Shown: piece after piece, positions 18,004 through 26,775 of the stretch
Layout of the letters: each line of letters opens with the position of its first letter
Numbering within the stretch: position 1 is the first letter of the stretch
NCBI RefSeq assembly: GCF_014207535.1
Contig: NZ_JACHGK010000019.1
Location: forward strand, 11,684-74,103
Direction: 5' to 3'
Length of the DNA stretch: 62,420 bases
Source of the DNA: Bacillus benzoevorans
GTDB lineage: Bacteria > Bacillota > Bacilli > Bacillales > Cytobacillaceae
The notes under the pieces: generated by a model
The model's input: the letters and a program-made list of their open reading frames with translations, nothing else
Told to the model about the DNA's origin: nothing
Databases searched by the model: none
Position numbers and translations under genes: made by a program

Positions 18004-20079
18004 ATGTTTAGGTTTATGAAAAGACTGAAGATTAACCGGCTCATTAGTTTGGCTGCATGGAATGGGATCTTTGCTTTTGCATTATTGTTTACGATTAAAT
18101 TATTTCGAAATCGTTTTAGTATCGATAACTTCATCTATTGGATGCAGGAAGATACAAAGAAAATGACCGTCTATCTTATCATCATTTTTTTCCTATTGTT
18201 TTCCACGATAAAGATACAATTAAAATTGTTTGCATCACTTGAGCAGCATCACCCCAAGGTATTAATAGGATTCAAATACCTCTTTATTTTTATTTCTTCA
18301 TTTGCTGCATCCATGATTGTCAATTATTATTTTCAATACTTTCAGATGCTAAAGGATCCAATAATGACATCGGAATGGATTATAAGTAATTTCAGTATTT
18401 ATATGGCTGGTGTTCTCTATATTTTATTTATCTTTTTGCTTGCCTATGTGTTATTGGGAAATCTCTATTTTAGTTCTCTGATTACGTCGTTTCTGCTGCT
18501 GGCGATTGGTTTTATCCATTACAACAAGCTTAACATAAGGACTGAACCTCTTTATTTTAATGATTACAAGCAAATGAAGGCGATGAAAGATGTTATTCCG
18601 ATGATCAAGGAATATATCTCGGTCGGGCAAATATTCGTAATTCTTCTGTTGTTTATTGGCATGGGGTTTCTTTCCCGTTATCTGCCAAAACTGAAAATGG
18701 CGCTGTGGATGAGGGGAATCACCTTTGCTGTCGTGATTACGTTGCTGTATTCGTATACAAACTTTCCCAAAACCTTTATGAATACCCTTGTGCAACGCAG
18801 TCATGTGGAAATCGTAAAATGGAATCAAATTGAGAACTATGAGGTAAACGGTTTTCTTTTCGGATTTTTATCGAATATTCATAGCGATATTCTTGAGAAA
18901 CCTGGAACTTATTCAAAGGAATCTGTTTTGAAAATAGCGGAGAAATATGTAAAGGTTTCCAGCAATGAAGCAAGGGAGGAAAGCGGACAAAAACCGAATA
19001 TCATCTATTTGATGAGTGAATCTTTCTGGGACCCGACCAAGCTGGATGCGGAATTTAGTGCAGACCCACTCATTTCACTTCGTTCTTTGATGAATGAACA
19101 CCCTTCAGGGGCCTTGTTGTCACCCGTCTTTGGCGGGGCAACGGCTAATGTGGAATTTGAAGCCTTAACCGGGTTCTCGACTTCCTTTTTAAAAATAGGT
19201 TCCATTCCGTATCAGGAGGCGGTCACAAAACAATCCTTCATTCCAACCATCGCTAGTAATCTAGAATGGGAAGGATATCGGACGCTGGCAATCCATCCTT
19301 ATAATCGGGTGTTTTATAAACGAGATCAGGTCTATAACACCTTTGGCATTGATGAGTTTATTGATGAAAAAACAATGTCGTTTCAAGAACGGACGCCGGG
19401 TGGAGTGATAACGGATGAGTCGCTTAGTCTTGAAATTTTGGATCAGATCAAAAAGACCGATGAACCGTTATTTATTCATGCTGTTTCCATGCAGAACCAT
19501 ATGCCTTATAATCCAGGTGCTTACAAGGAAAATAAGATCAAAATTGCGGGCTTGAGCGAAGAATCCATCGAGACGCTGGAAGTCTATACAGAGGGCATCC
19601 GCAGGTCAGATGAAGCATTAAAGCTCTTGGTAGACCGGCTAGAAGGACTGGATGAACCGACCATTGTCGTCTTTTGGGGAGATCATATGCCCATCCTTGG
19701 GGCGGATCAAGCCATTTACAAGGAAGCAGGATACGAGACCGAGGATAAGCTTATGATGACGAGAAAATATTCCGAAACACCATTGCTGATCTATTCTAAT
19801 TTTGCCAAAGGGCAAAAGGATTTAGGCAGCATCAGTCCCAACTATTTGGCAACAATTGTTTATGATTACCTTGGCTTCAAAAAGCCTGCGTTCTACAATT
19901 TACTGGATGAACTAATGATCGAAATTCCAGGGCTTAAATCCAATCTAAGAATAGACAGCGCCCAAGAATTTATTACAGAATTAAGTGGAAAACGAGAAGA
20001 GTTATTAGATGACTACAAGCTTCTGGTATACGACCTGTTAATCGGAGAACAATACAGTTTATCAATCCTGTATCCATAG
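18004..20079 (+). CDS. LTA synthase family protein (membrane sulfatase-fold phosphotransferase)
   Basis: 691 aa. Five or six N-terminal helices (about residues 15-250) precede an extracellular alkaline-phosphatase/sulfatase fold. The metal site is visible: NIIYLMSESFWD (metal-binding Glu), GGATANVEFEALTGFST with the nucleophile Thr (about residue 379), and VVFWGDHMPIL. The family moves glycerol-phosphate or related head groups onto lipoteichoic acid or glycans. It is not in the B. subtilis version of this locus, so it is an insertion between tagO and yvyE. The ATG at 18004 touches its GGAG, so the in-frame ATG at 18016 may be the true start. The exact substrate cannot be read. Confidence 0.85.
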   Translation: MFRFMKRLKINRLISLAAWNGIFAFALLFTIKLFRNRFSIDNFIYWMQEDTKKMTVYLIIIFFLLFSTIKIQLKLFASLEQHHPKVLIGFKYLFIFISSFAASMIVNYYFQYFQMLKDPIMTSEWIISNFSIYMAGVLYILFIFLLAYVLLGNLYFSSLITSFLLLAIGFIHYNKLNIRTEPLYFNDYKQMKAMKDVIPMIKEYISVGQIFVILLLFIGMGFLSRYLPKLKMALWMRGITFAVVITLLYSYTNFPKTFMNTLVQRSHVEIVKWNQIENYEVNGFLFGFLSNIHSDILEKPGTYSKESVLKIAEKYVKVSSNEAREESGQKPNIIYLMSESFWDPTKLDAEFSADPLISLRSLMNEHPSGALLSPVFGGATANVEFEALTGFSTSFLKIGSIPYQEAVTKQSFIPTIASNLEWEGYRTLAIHPYNRVFYKRDQVYNTFGIDEFIDEKTMSFQERTPGGVITDESLSLEILDQIKKTDEPLFIHAVSMQNHMPYNPGAYKENKIKIAGLSEESIETLEVYTEGIRRSDEALKLLVDRLEGLDEPTIVVFWGDHMPILGADQAIYKEAGYETEDKLMMTRKYSETPLLIYSNFAKGQKDLGSISPNYLATIVYDYLGFKKPAFYNLLDELMIEIPGLKSNLRIDSAQEFITELSGKREELLDDYKLLVYDLLIGEQYSLSILYP

Positions 20080-20129
20080 GGAAACACGGGGACGGTTATT
20101 ACAGCGGACGTCTGGCATCGACCCAATAC

Positions 20130-20158
20130 AAAAAGGAGAGGCACGCAACCGCCTCTCC
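20130..20158 (-). terminator. Terminator of yvyE
   Basis: GGAGAGGC / GCCTCTCC stem (20135-20142 and 20151-20158); read on the minus strand it ends in TTTTTG. It abuts the yvyE stop codon and lies between convergent genes. Confidence 0.75.
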
Positions 20159-20791
20159 CTATACCAATTCCTCCATATAAAGCACTTCGCCCTCACGTAT
20201 CTCTGCCTGGCCATTCGTCAGCTCGATCACCCAATCCGTAAAGGCCGCAACATCTCCCTCTTCGACATATGTATCAATCACCACATTATCGAGATACTGA
20301 ATCTCTTTAATCGTATAGACAGAGGACCGCAGTTCATTTTCCATTTTGCCGAGCCAGGTATAATCAATTTTCGTCGATACCACCTGCATCAGCTTCCGCA
20401 GCACGACACCTGTTGCCTCAATTCCCTCAGAAGTTGCTTTTCCGTAGGCGCGGATGAGACCGCCTGCTCCAAGCTTAATCCCGCCGAAATAGCGCGTTAC
20501 CACGACGACCGTATCCTTCAGCCCCTTTTTCTTCAACACCTCGAGAATCGGCACGCCGGCTGTTCCGCTCGGCTCTCCGTCGTCATTGGCCTTTTGAATC
20601 TGGTCATGCTCGCCAATTAAATATGCGGAGCAATTATGAGTCGCATTCCAATACTGCTTCTTTATTTCCACAATAAAATTCTGTGCTGCTGCCTCTGTTT
20701 CGACCCGCGCTACATGAGCGATAAAGCGGGATTTTTGAATAACAATTTCATGTTCGCCTTTAAGGCTAACTGTATAATAACGGGATAACAT
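20159..20791 (-). CDS. yvyE: YvyE, YigZ/IMPACT family protein
   Basis: 210 aa. The N-terminal UPF0029/IMPACT domain shows HEIVIQKSRFIAHV, ATHNCSAYLIG, NDDGEPSGTAGVPIL and VVVTRYFGGIKLGAGGLIRAYG, followed by the small DUF1949 domain. Members are linked to translation or stress, but no reaction is firmly established. Its position directly upstream of and divergent from degS is the same as in B. subtilis. AAAGGATCGG precedes the ATG. Confidence 0.93.
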   Translation of the reverse strand: MLSRYYTVSLKGEHEIVIQKSRFIAHVARVETEAAAQNFIVEIKKQYWNATHNCSAYLIGEHDQIQKANDDGEPSGTAGVPILEVLKKKGLKDTVVVVTRYFGGIKLGAGGLIRAYGKATSEGIEATGVVLRKLMQVVSTKIDYTWLGKMENELRSSVYTIKEIQYLDNVVIDTYVEEGDVAAFTDWVIELTNGQAEIREGEVLYMEELV

Positions 20792-21325
20792 CTAACCGAT
20801 CCTTTCTCTAATTCAAATATGTATATATATTCGTTTCGTTACCTGATCACACCTTCCATTATAAAGGAAATGGCTGAAAAGGGGGAAGCCGGCCGAATGG
20901 GATTCGACAAAAAACTTACTCGTATTATCATGGTTAATATAGGTATTCATCCATAGGTACATTACTTTTTCTATAGAAAAACAAACCCATCAGGTTGCAT
21001 CCCAAATCCCATATCTTGCAAATATTTTTACAATACTCTGATTCCAAATATAGAGATTGTAATAAAATTTTAATATAAATGGCTCATTGGAGTGGTATAA
21101 TTGGACGTAATTATAGGATAAAATATTCAATAGTATAAAAGTATTAATAATTCTTAGGTGAGAGAAATTCCGCATGGGATATACAACCTATTAGTGATAT
21201 AATAATCATGAGCCTATTTAACGATTTTTTCACTCTTTTTCGTTATTTTCATACAAAATTCTCCTTTTCAAGATACAATAAATGAGGGATGTCAAAGGCT
21301 CATTTGTCTTTTGGGGGATATAGAT
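20792..21325 (+). promoter_or_regulatory. Divergent yvyE-degS intergenic region
   Basis: 534 bp, very AT-rich, no gene. An extended -10, TGGTATAAT (21093-21101), points toward degS and would give a leader of about 220 nt. No DegU, ComK or other operator can be assigned with confidence. Confidence 0.4.
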
Positions 21326-22468
21326 ATGAAAGTAAAAAAATTTGATACGAAAGCACTCGATGCCATTCTGGAAAAAATGATTGATACGGTCGAACACAGT
21401 AAAACAGAAATATACCAAATTGGGGAGACCTGCCGCAAAGACTATGACACTTTAGCAAATGAACTCAAAGAGGTTAAGCTGACCGTTCTCAAAATCATTG
21501 AAGAAGGCGACAAGCTGGATAAGATGGCAAGAGCTTCTCGGAAACGGCTCTCAGATGTAAGCCGTTGCTTTAACGAATTTTCCGAGGATGAAGTAAGAAA
21601 GGTTTATGAACATGCCAACAATATTCAAACGACCTTAAGCATGAATCGGCAAAAGGAAAAACAGCTGCGGATTCGCCGTGATGAGCTTGAAAGAAGGCTT
21701 GTCGGTCTGCATGAAACGATTGACCGTGCTGACAACTTAGTCTCGCAAATCAGCGTTGTCATGAATTATTTGCAAAGCGATTTACAAAAAATCGGTGAAG
21801 TATTAGAGGACGCCAATCTAAAGCAGCATTTCAGTATCAAAATTATCGAAGCACAGGAGGAAGAACGAAGACGTCTTTCACGGGAAATTCATGATGGACC
21901 GGCGCAGATGATGGCCAACGTGATGCTGCGTTCTGATTTGATTGAAAAAATATTCCGTGAGCGCGGTGCAGACGAAGCCATGGCAGAAATCCGCAATGTG
22001 AAGAAAATGGTTCGTGATGCGCTGTACGAAGTTCGTCATATTATTTATGACCTCCGCCCGATGGCACTCGATGATTTAGGTCTTGTTCCGGCTCTGAGAA
22101 AATATATGCAGACAACAGAGGATTACTTCAACACCTCTCGTATCCAGCTTGTTTGTCTCGGAGAGGAAAGGCGACTACCGGCAAAATATGAAGTTTCTTT
22201 CTTCCGTTTAATTCAAGAATCTGTACAAAATGCGATGAAGCACGCCGAAGCTAATGAAGTGCTGGTGAAATTGGAAAACTACAAAGACAAGATCACCATC
22301 ATCATTCAAGACGACGGCAAAGGCTTTGACAAAGAAACGAGGAAAGAATCCTCTTTCGGATTAATCGGCATGAGAGAAAGGGTAGACCTTTTAGATGGAG
22401 AATTGACGATCGATTCTGAAATTGGCAAAGGAACGACTGTCACGATTAAAGTACCGCTAAAGGATTAA
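21326..22468 (+). CDS. degS: Sensor histidine kinase DegS
   Basis: 380 aa cytoplasmic kinase. A long coiled-coil sensor region (about residues 10-180) leads to a HisKA_3 phosphoacceptor in RRLSREIHDGPAQMM (His near residue 189, as in B. subtilis DegS), and an ATPase domain with NAMKHAEA (N box), DDGKGFD and FGLIGMRERV (G boxes). It phosphorylates DegU and so controls degradative enzymes, motility and competence. I chose the ATG at 21326, which has GGGGGAT upstream, over the earlier in-frame ATG at 21311. There is a 506-bp gap to degU, much larger than in B. subtilis. Confidence 0.96.
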   Translation: MKVKKFDTKALDAILEKMIDTVEHSKTEIYQIGETCRKDYDTLANELKEVKLTVLKIIEEGDKLDKMARASRKRLSDVSRCFNEFSEDEVRKVYEHANNIQTTLSMNRQKEKQLRIRRDELERRLVGLHETIDRADNLVSQISVVMNYLQSDLQKIGEVLEDANLKQHFSIKIIEAQEEERRRLSREIHDGPAQMMANVMLRSDLIEKIFRERGADEAMAEIRNVKKMVRDALYEVRHIIYDLRPMALDDLGLVPALRKYMQTTEDYFNTSRIQLVCLGEERRLPAKYEVSFFRLIQESVQNAMKHAEANEVLVKLENYKDKITIIIQDDGKGFDKETRKESSFGLIGMRERVDLLDGELTIDSEIGKGTTVTIKVPLKD

Positions 22469-22974
22469 ACGTATAAAAATTTTGCATAAATATGGTTTCA
22501 AGCAACTGCTGGGCAGAGAGCCTTCTGAGTCTTGAGCACCGGGAGTCTCAGGAAGGGCTGCTCGGCATCTTATAAAAATAAACAGCAGTATTTGCATCCC
22601 GGGGAAAAGCTTGATAGGTTGAAAGCGCCGCCTAATCTGGAATGTGTTCATACTGAACGGCCGCTAGACGGACTTTTAGCGTGAACAGCCCGCTATAATG
22701 ACTTATCCATATCTAAACTCTAGGCAATAAAGAACATCATCCGTATGGTTATAAAAACTTGCCCCTGCTTTATAAATGGTATCATTCTAATCATATTTAT
22801 TAATTTTCTTTTCCATACTGTGTTTGCAACTAGTTTAATAGAGCTTTTGACATGTATCTATTATCAACATTTTTAGGAATTATCAGAATGATTTCATGTA
22901 TTTACATAAAGTAAGTGGTAAAATAGCAGTAGATGTAAAATAATAGTAAGGAACGGACATGGGAGGCGGAGTAA
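22469..22974 (+). promoter_or_regulatory. degS-degU intergenic region with large imperfect hairpin and candidate degU promoter
   Basis: 506 bp without a gene. From 22508 to 22556 an imperfect stem (AGCCTTCTGAG against CTCAGGAAGGGCT) could end or attenuate the degS transcript. Near degU, TGGTAAAAT (22915-22923 region) is a possible extended -10. TATAAT also occurs near 22695. The long gap suggests that degU has its own promoter here. Confidence 0.4.
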
Positions 22975-23658
22975 TTGAGTACTAGAATCGTCATAATAGA
23001 TGATCACCAACTATTCAGAGAAGGGGTTAAGCGAATTTTAGAGTTCGAGAAATCCTTTGAAGTCGTGGCTGAAGGCAGTGATGGAACGGAAGCAATGGAA
23101 TTAGTGGAAAAGCACCACCCAAATGTTGTGTTGATGGATATAAATATGCCAAATGTGAACGGAATTGAAGCAACACAGCAATTAATCGAAAACTTCCCTG
23201 ATTCAAAGGTCATTATCCTTTCGATTCACGATGATGAGAACTATGTAACACATGCATTAAAAACAGGTGCCAGCGGCTATATGCTGAAAGAAATGGATGC
23301 TGATGCCCTGATTGAAGCGATCAAAGTGGTTGCTGATGGAGGTTCTTACCTGCATCCGAAAGTAACACATAATCTGGTTAAAGAATACCGTCGTTTGGCT
23401 TCAGAGGAAGGTTCAGGAAATCAATTCCTGCGCCAAATGGAAATCCGCCGGCCGCTGCATTTGTTAACACGCCGTGAATGCGAAGTTCTTCAGCTGTTAG
23501 CAGATGGAAAAAGCAACCGCGCCATCGGTGACGCATTATTTATCAGTGAAAAAACAGTTAAAAACCACGTAAGTAACATCCTGCAAAAAATGAACGTGAA
23601 CGATCGTACTCAAGCTGTAGTCGTAGCGATCAAAAAAGGCTGGGTAGAAGTAAGATAA
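22975..23658 (+). CDS. degU: Response regulator DegU
   Basis: 227 aa NarL/FixJ-type regulator. The receiver domain has IIDDHQLFREGVKRIL and VVLMDINMPN with the phosphoacceptor Asp near residue 55, then KTGASGYMLKEMDADALIEA; the LuxR-type helix-turn-helix is LTRRECEVLQLLADGKSNRAI ... KTVKNHVSNIL. Phosphorylated and unphosphorylated DegU favour different programmes (secretion versus competence and motility). The start is TTG at 22975 with GGGAGGCGG upstream. Near-identical to B. subtilis DegU across most motifs. Confidence 0.97.
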   Translation: MSTRIVIIDDHQLFREGVKRILEFEKSFEVVAEGSDGTEAMELVEKHHPNVVLMDINMPNVNGIEATQQLIENFPDSKVIILSIHDDENYVTHALKTGASGYMLKEMDADALIEAIKVVADGGSYLHPKVTHNLVKEYRRLASEEGSGNQFLRQMEIRRPLHLLTRRECEVLQLLADGKSNRAIGDALFISEKTVKNHVSNILQKMNVNDRTQAVVVAIKKGWVEVR

Positions 23659-23662
23659 TGAT

Positions 23663-23787
23663 CCACAGACCGTCAATAAGTAAGGGCTGTCACACAAGAG
23701 AGACATCGATCAGGTATATTCAACAATACCAGAAAAGATCCATTTCGTATGTGATTTCTGTTACTCAACGACGGTCTTTTTTTGAAT
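23663..23787 (+). terminator. Possible degU terminator with distant arms
   Basis: CAGACCGTC at about 23664 can pair with GACGGTCTTTTTTT at about 23772-23785, with about 100 nt between. The T run looks like a terminator tail, but the long loop is unusual and may be an insertion or fold on its own. Confidence 0.35.
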
Positions 23788-23877
23788 TTTGCACGCAAAT
23801 ATCCAGACCCTTTACGAAAACTTCTCCACGATATAAACTGTACAAAACCTCGAAAAAATATTACTCAAACCCCAAAA

Positions 23878-24010
23878 TGTGGATAAGTGAATAAAATTAG
23901 TGGATAACCTGCTGGAAACTGTGAGTAACTTATCCATATTAGTGGATAAATATCTGGATTTTGTTAGTAATGTGTTAATAAAATGGAAAACTAACCTTTT
24001 TTGTGGATAA
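23878..24010. promoter_or_regulatory. DnaA-box cluster (left)
   Basis: Perfect 9-mers TGTGGATAA at 23878-23886 and 24002-24010, with one-mismatch forms AGTGGATAA at 23899 and 23941 and TTATCCATA at 23930. The consensus is TTATCCACA. The cluster lies downstream of degU and ahead of a MITE. DnaA binding is inferred from sequence only. Confidence 0.6.
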
Positions 24011-24034
24011 CTAATGAAAAGTACTCCGATCCTT

Positions 24035-24245
24035 TTAAATATGGCTTTGTTAAATCTTGTTGTTGATTCATAAACCGCCTTATGTGCATGGACTTGCATA
24101 GGATGTGCTGACTTCGACGTTCGCCACAGGACGTGGCGGTATTTAGTCGAAGTTCCTCTGTGCGTTCTTTGTACCAAAGAAAAGTCGTTCACGCCATACA
24201 CATAAGGCTATTATCAACTCTGAACTTTAACTGAGCCTTAAATAT
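24035..24245. mobile_element. MITE (copy 2) with 8-bp target duplication
   Basis: The element spans 24043-24237 (195 bp), with ends GGCTTTGTTAAA and TTTAACTGAGCC of the same type as the copy at 12203. Both flanks carry the perfect direct repeat TTAAATAT (24035-24042 and 24238-24245). The interior is strongly palindromic: GCCTTATGTG and CACATAAGGC near the ends, and CGCCAC / GTGGCG and ACTTCGAC / GTCGAAGT within. No open frame of note. Confidence 0.88.
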
Positions 24246-24287
24246 AGACAAAATGAAGAATGTGAAGATAGAAAGAAGCTGATAGAA

Positions 24288-24569
24288 ATGTTTACAATAA
24301 CTTATAAAAATGAAAGTTTCATATGCACGGAAACTATATCGATAGTGGAAGCAGCAAAGATCCAAACGGCAAAAATCCCGTACGGCTGCAATGGCGGCGG
24401 CTGCGGAATATGTAAAATGAGAGTTGTTAAAGGGCAATATAAATTGACGGATGCCGCAGCTAAGGCTTTATCAGAAGAAGAAAAAAAGAACGGACATGTA
24501 TTCCTCTGCCAAACCTACCCATTAAGCGACCTGCAGCTCGAATTGATTGGAAAGCAGCCAACTTTCTAA
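24288..24569 (+). CDS. 2Fe-2S ferredoxin-type protein
   Basis: 93 aa plant-type ferredoxin fold. The iron-sulfur ligands are in GCNGGGCGICKMRVV (three Cys) and a fourth Cys about 36 residues later in HVFLCQTYP. It is a small soluble electron carrier; the partner is unknown. It occupies the place between degU and comFA where B. subtilis has yviA. The gene is bracketed by DnaA-box clusters and preceded by a MITE. The ribosome binding site is weak (AGAAAGAAGCTGATAGAA). Confidence 0.85.
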   Translation: MFTITYKNESFICTETISIVEAAKIQTAKIPYGCNGGGCGICKMRVVKGQYKLTDAAAKALSEEEKKNGHVFLCQTYPLSDLQLELIGKQPTF

Positions 24570-24752
24570 TACGGGCTGCCTCCATTCATATCACGTTCTT
24601 AAAAAACCACCTATTTCCTACAAACTGAATGATCCCGCAACAAAAAGAAAGAGCCGCAAACTAAATAAGGCTGCCGGGTTTGGCCTGACAGCCGGCCGTA
24701 CATGAAACAGTGAGCCCCGTCGAAAACACTGATTCGTGAACAAAACTGACAT

Positions 24753-24876
24753 TTATCCACAAGGGCAATAAGGTAAAATAGAAATTTAACCGCCCTAACC
24801 TAAAACTATCCACAATATTCTGAAATTTATCCACCGATTGAGGATAACCATATGTGAATATTGAAAATTATCCACA
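24753..24876. promoter_or_regulatory. DnaA-box cluster (right), upstream of comFA
   Basis: Perfect TTATCCACA at 24753-24761 and 24868-24876, plus CTATCCACA at 24807 and TTATCCACC at 24827, all in the same orientation within 124 bp and ending 26 bp before the comFA start. This could tie comFA transcription to DnaA or act as a titration site. The rest of 24570-24752 holds no gene. Confidence 0.65.
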
Positions 24877-24901
24877 ATATGACTAATGATGAGGTGATCC
24901 A

Positions 24902-26551
24902 ATGCGTTTTGCTCATACTCAAGGAAAATTGATTCCAGAAGTCTTGCTCTCGTCCGCGGATAATACTCTTCCCATTTCCCAAATTGAAATACCGCCCCAG
25001 CCCGCTTTTAATAGCGATTTCCAGTTCGATGAAGCGTTACAATTTATGCTTACCGGCAAACAACTCCTGCTCGAGGACCTTCCGTTTCCAATCGAGGCGA
25101 TTCAATCCCATTATGAAAATGGTTTTCTCATCTATCGAAAGGGAATTATCATGGAGAACAACAAGGCAAAATGCATCCGCTGCGGAAATCAGGAAAGCCG
25201 TCTTTTCGCCAGTTTCCCGTGTGCCCGCTGTGGTGAAACCTGCACTTATTGCCGTAAATGTATTATGATGGGAAGGGTCAGTGCCTGCAGTCCATTAGTC
25301 AGTTGGACTGGACCAGATCCTGACGCCATGAGTAAACTGGAGTCAAATCCTAGCGAAGCGAATGAGATGCCACCATTAGAAATTCAGCAAATCCTCGCGA
25401 ATATAAGTGATAATTTTCATGCAAAAAATAACCATTTGCCACTCCAAGATTCGCCGCCAACAAGTAAACTCTCTCATACAAGCAAGGGAGATTCTTTGCT
25501 GCAATGGAGCGGGACCTTGTCATCCGGTCAGCAGCACGCATCCGAACGGGTCGTTGAGGCTGTTTGCCAAACACAGTCACTCCTCGTTTGGGCCGTTTGC
25601 GGCGCAGGAAAAACAGAGGTGCTTTTTCAAGGCATTAACGCTGCACTAATGGAAGGAAAGCGCGTCTGTATCGCCACACCGCGAACGGACGTCGTCCTGG
25701 AACTCGCGCCCCGTCTGCAAAAGGTATTTCCGACTATCACCGTCGCGGTGTTATACGGCGGCAGCAAAGACCGTCATCTCTACGCACCACTCACGATTTC
25801 CACGACGCACCAGCTGCTCCGGTTCTTTCAAGCCTTTGACACCATCATTGTCGACGAAGTCGATGCTTTCCCATTTTCCGCAGAGGAAACCTTGCAATAC
25901 GCGGTAGAGCAGGCTCGTAAACCGGTGTCCGCGCTGATTTTCTTAACAGCAACGCCCAATGCCGCACTGCAAAAGGAATGCCGTTTAGGAAAAAGAAACT
26001 TCGTCACCATCCCGGCCCGTTTTCACCGCCATTCCCTGCCGGTGCCCCGGTTTGTCTGGTGCGGTAACTGGAGGAAGGGGCTGTACAAAGGCAGCCTCCC
26101 GCCAAACGTCCTCACATGGCTGAAACAGCGCATCAGCGCAGAAAAGCAGGTCCTGCTCTTTTTCCCGCGGATTGAATTAATGGAAAGGCTGCTCCCTATT
26201 ATGAAAAAGATCCATCCCAAGATAGAGTCCGTTCATGCTGAAGATCCGCAGCGTAAAGAAAAAGTCCAAGCGATGCGCAACAAAGAAATCCCGATTCTCT
26301 TAACGACAACGATTCTAGAACGGGGCGTTACCTTCCCCAATCTTGATGTCGCCGTTCTCGGCGCAGAGGATCGAATCTTCACTGAAAGTGCCCTCGTCCA
26401 AATCGCCGGCCGCGTCGGCCGCAGCCCTGACTATCCATCCGGCGACATCACCTTTTTCCATCACGGAAAAACAGAAGCGATGGTCAAAGCCCGAAAACAA
26501 ATCCTCGCCATGAATAAAGAAGCGAGGGAAAAGGGATTGATTGATGATTAA
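24902..26551 (+). CDS. comFA: Competence DNA helicase/translocase ComFA
   Basis: 549 aa, longer than the 463-aa B. subtilis protein mainly in the N-terminal half. A four-cysteine zinc module (CIRCGNQ ... CARCGETCTYCRKC, about residues 93-125) precedes the superfamily 2 helicase core: Walker A AVCGAGKTEVLF (about residues 233-244), DEVDAF (motif II), FLTATPN (motif III), and RGVTFPNLDVAVL and QIAGRVGR in the second RecA domain. It drives single-stranded DNA import during transformation. The start is the ATG at 24902 after GAGGTGATCC. Confidence 0.96.
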   Translation: MRFAHTQGKLIPEVLLSSADNTLPISQIEIPPQPAFNSDFQFDEALQFMLTGKQLLLEDLPFPIEAIQSHYENGFLIYRKGIIMENNKAKCIRCGNQESRLFASFPCARCGETCTYCRKCIMMGRVSACSPLVSWTGPDPDAMSKLESNPSEANEMPPLEIQQILANISDNFHAKNNHLPLQDSPPTSKLSHTSKGDSLLQWSGTLSSGQQHASERVVEAVCQTQSLLVWAVCGAGKTEVLFQGINAALMEGKRVCIATPRTDVVLELAPRLQKVFPTITVAVLYGGSKDRHLYAPLTISTTHQLLRFFQAFDTIIVDEVDAFPFSAEETLQYAVEQARKPVSALIFLTATPNAALQKECRLGKRNFVTIPARFHRHSLPVPRFVWCGNWRKGLYKGSLPPNVLTWLKQRISAEKQVLLFFPRIELMERLLPIMKKIHPKIESVHAEDPQRKEKVQAMRNKEIPILLTTTILERGVTFPNLDVAVLGAEDRIFTESALVQIAGRVGRSPDYPSGDITFFHHGKTEAMVKARKQILAMNKEAREKGLIDD

Positions 26552-26579
26552 TTTAAAAAAACATCACAAAGAAGGGGGG

Positions 26580-26607
26580 CAAGCCCTAAAATCAGGGCTT
26601 GTTCCCT
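26580..26607 (+). terminator. Possible terminator of comFA
   Basis: CAAGCCCT / AGGGCTTG stem (26580-26587 and 26594-26601) followed by a weak TTCCCTT tail. Confidence 0.5.
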
Positions 26608-26623
26608 TGAAAAATTGATAATC

Positions 26624-26730
26624 GCACCAAAATATAGAGGAATTGCACCTGATTTTTATTTATTGCACCAAATCCCAGCATATTTGCACCAAAAATAAAA
26701 TAATTGCACCAAAACTACTGTTTTTCGCAC
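26624..26730. repeat. Six GCACC(AAA) repeats phased at 20-21 bp
   Basis: GCACC starts at 26624, 26645, 26665, 26686 and 26706, and GCAC at 26727; the spacings are 21, 20, 21, 20 and 21. Most copies read TTGCACCAAA. Between them the DNA is AT-rich and not conserved. Two helical turns separate successive copies, so all face the same side of the DNA. It lies just past the NERD stop codon and past comFA. Confidence 0.85.
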
Positions 26731-26775
26731 TTATTAGAGTAATTATAGATTAAAAGAGGGGGCTACCCATCCTTA

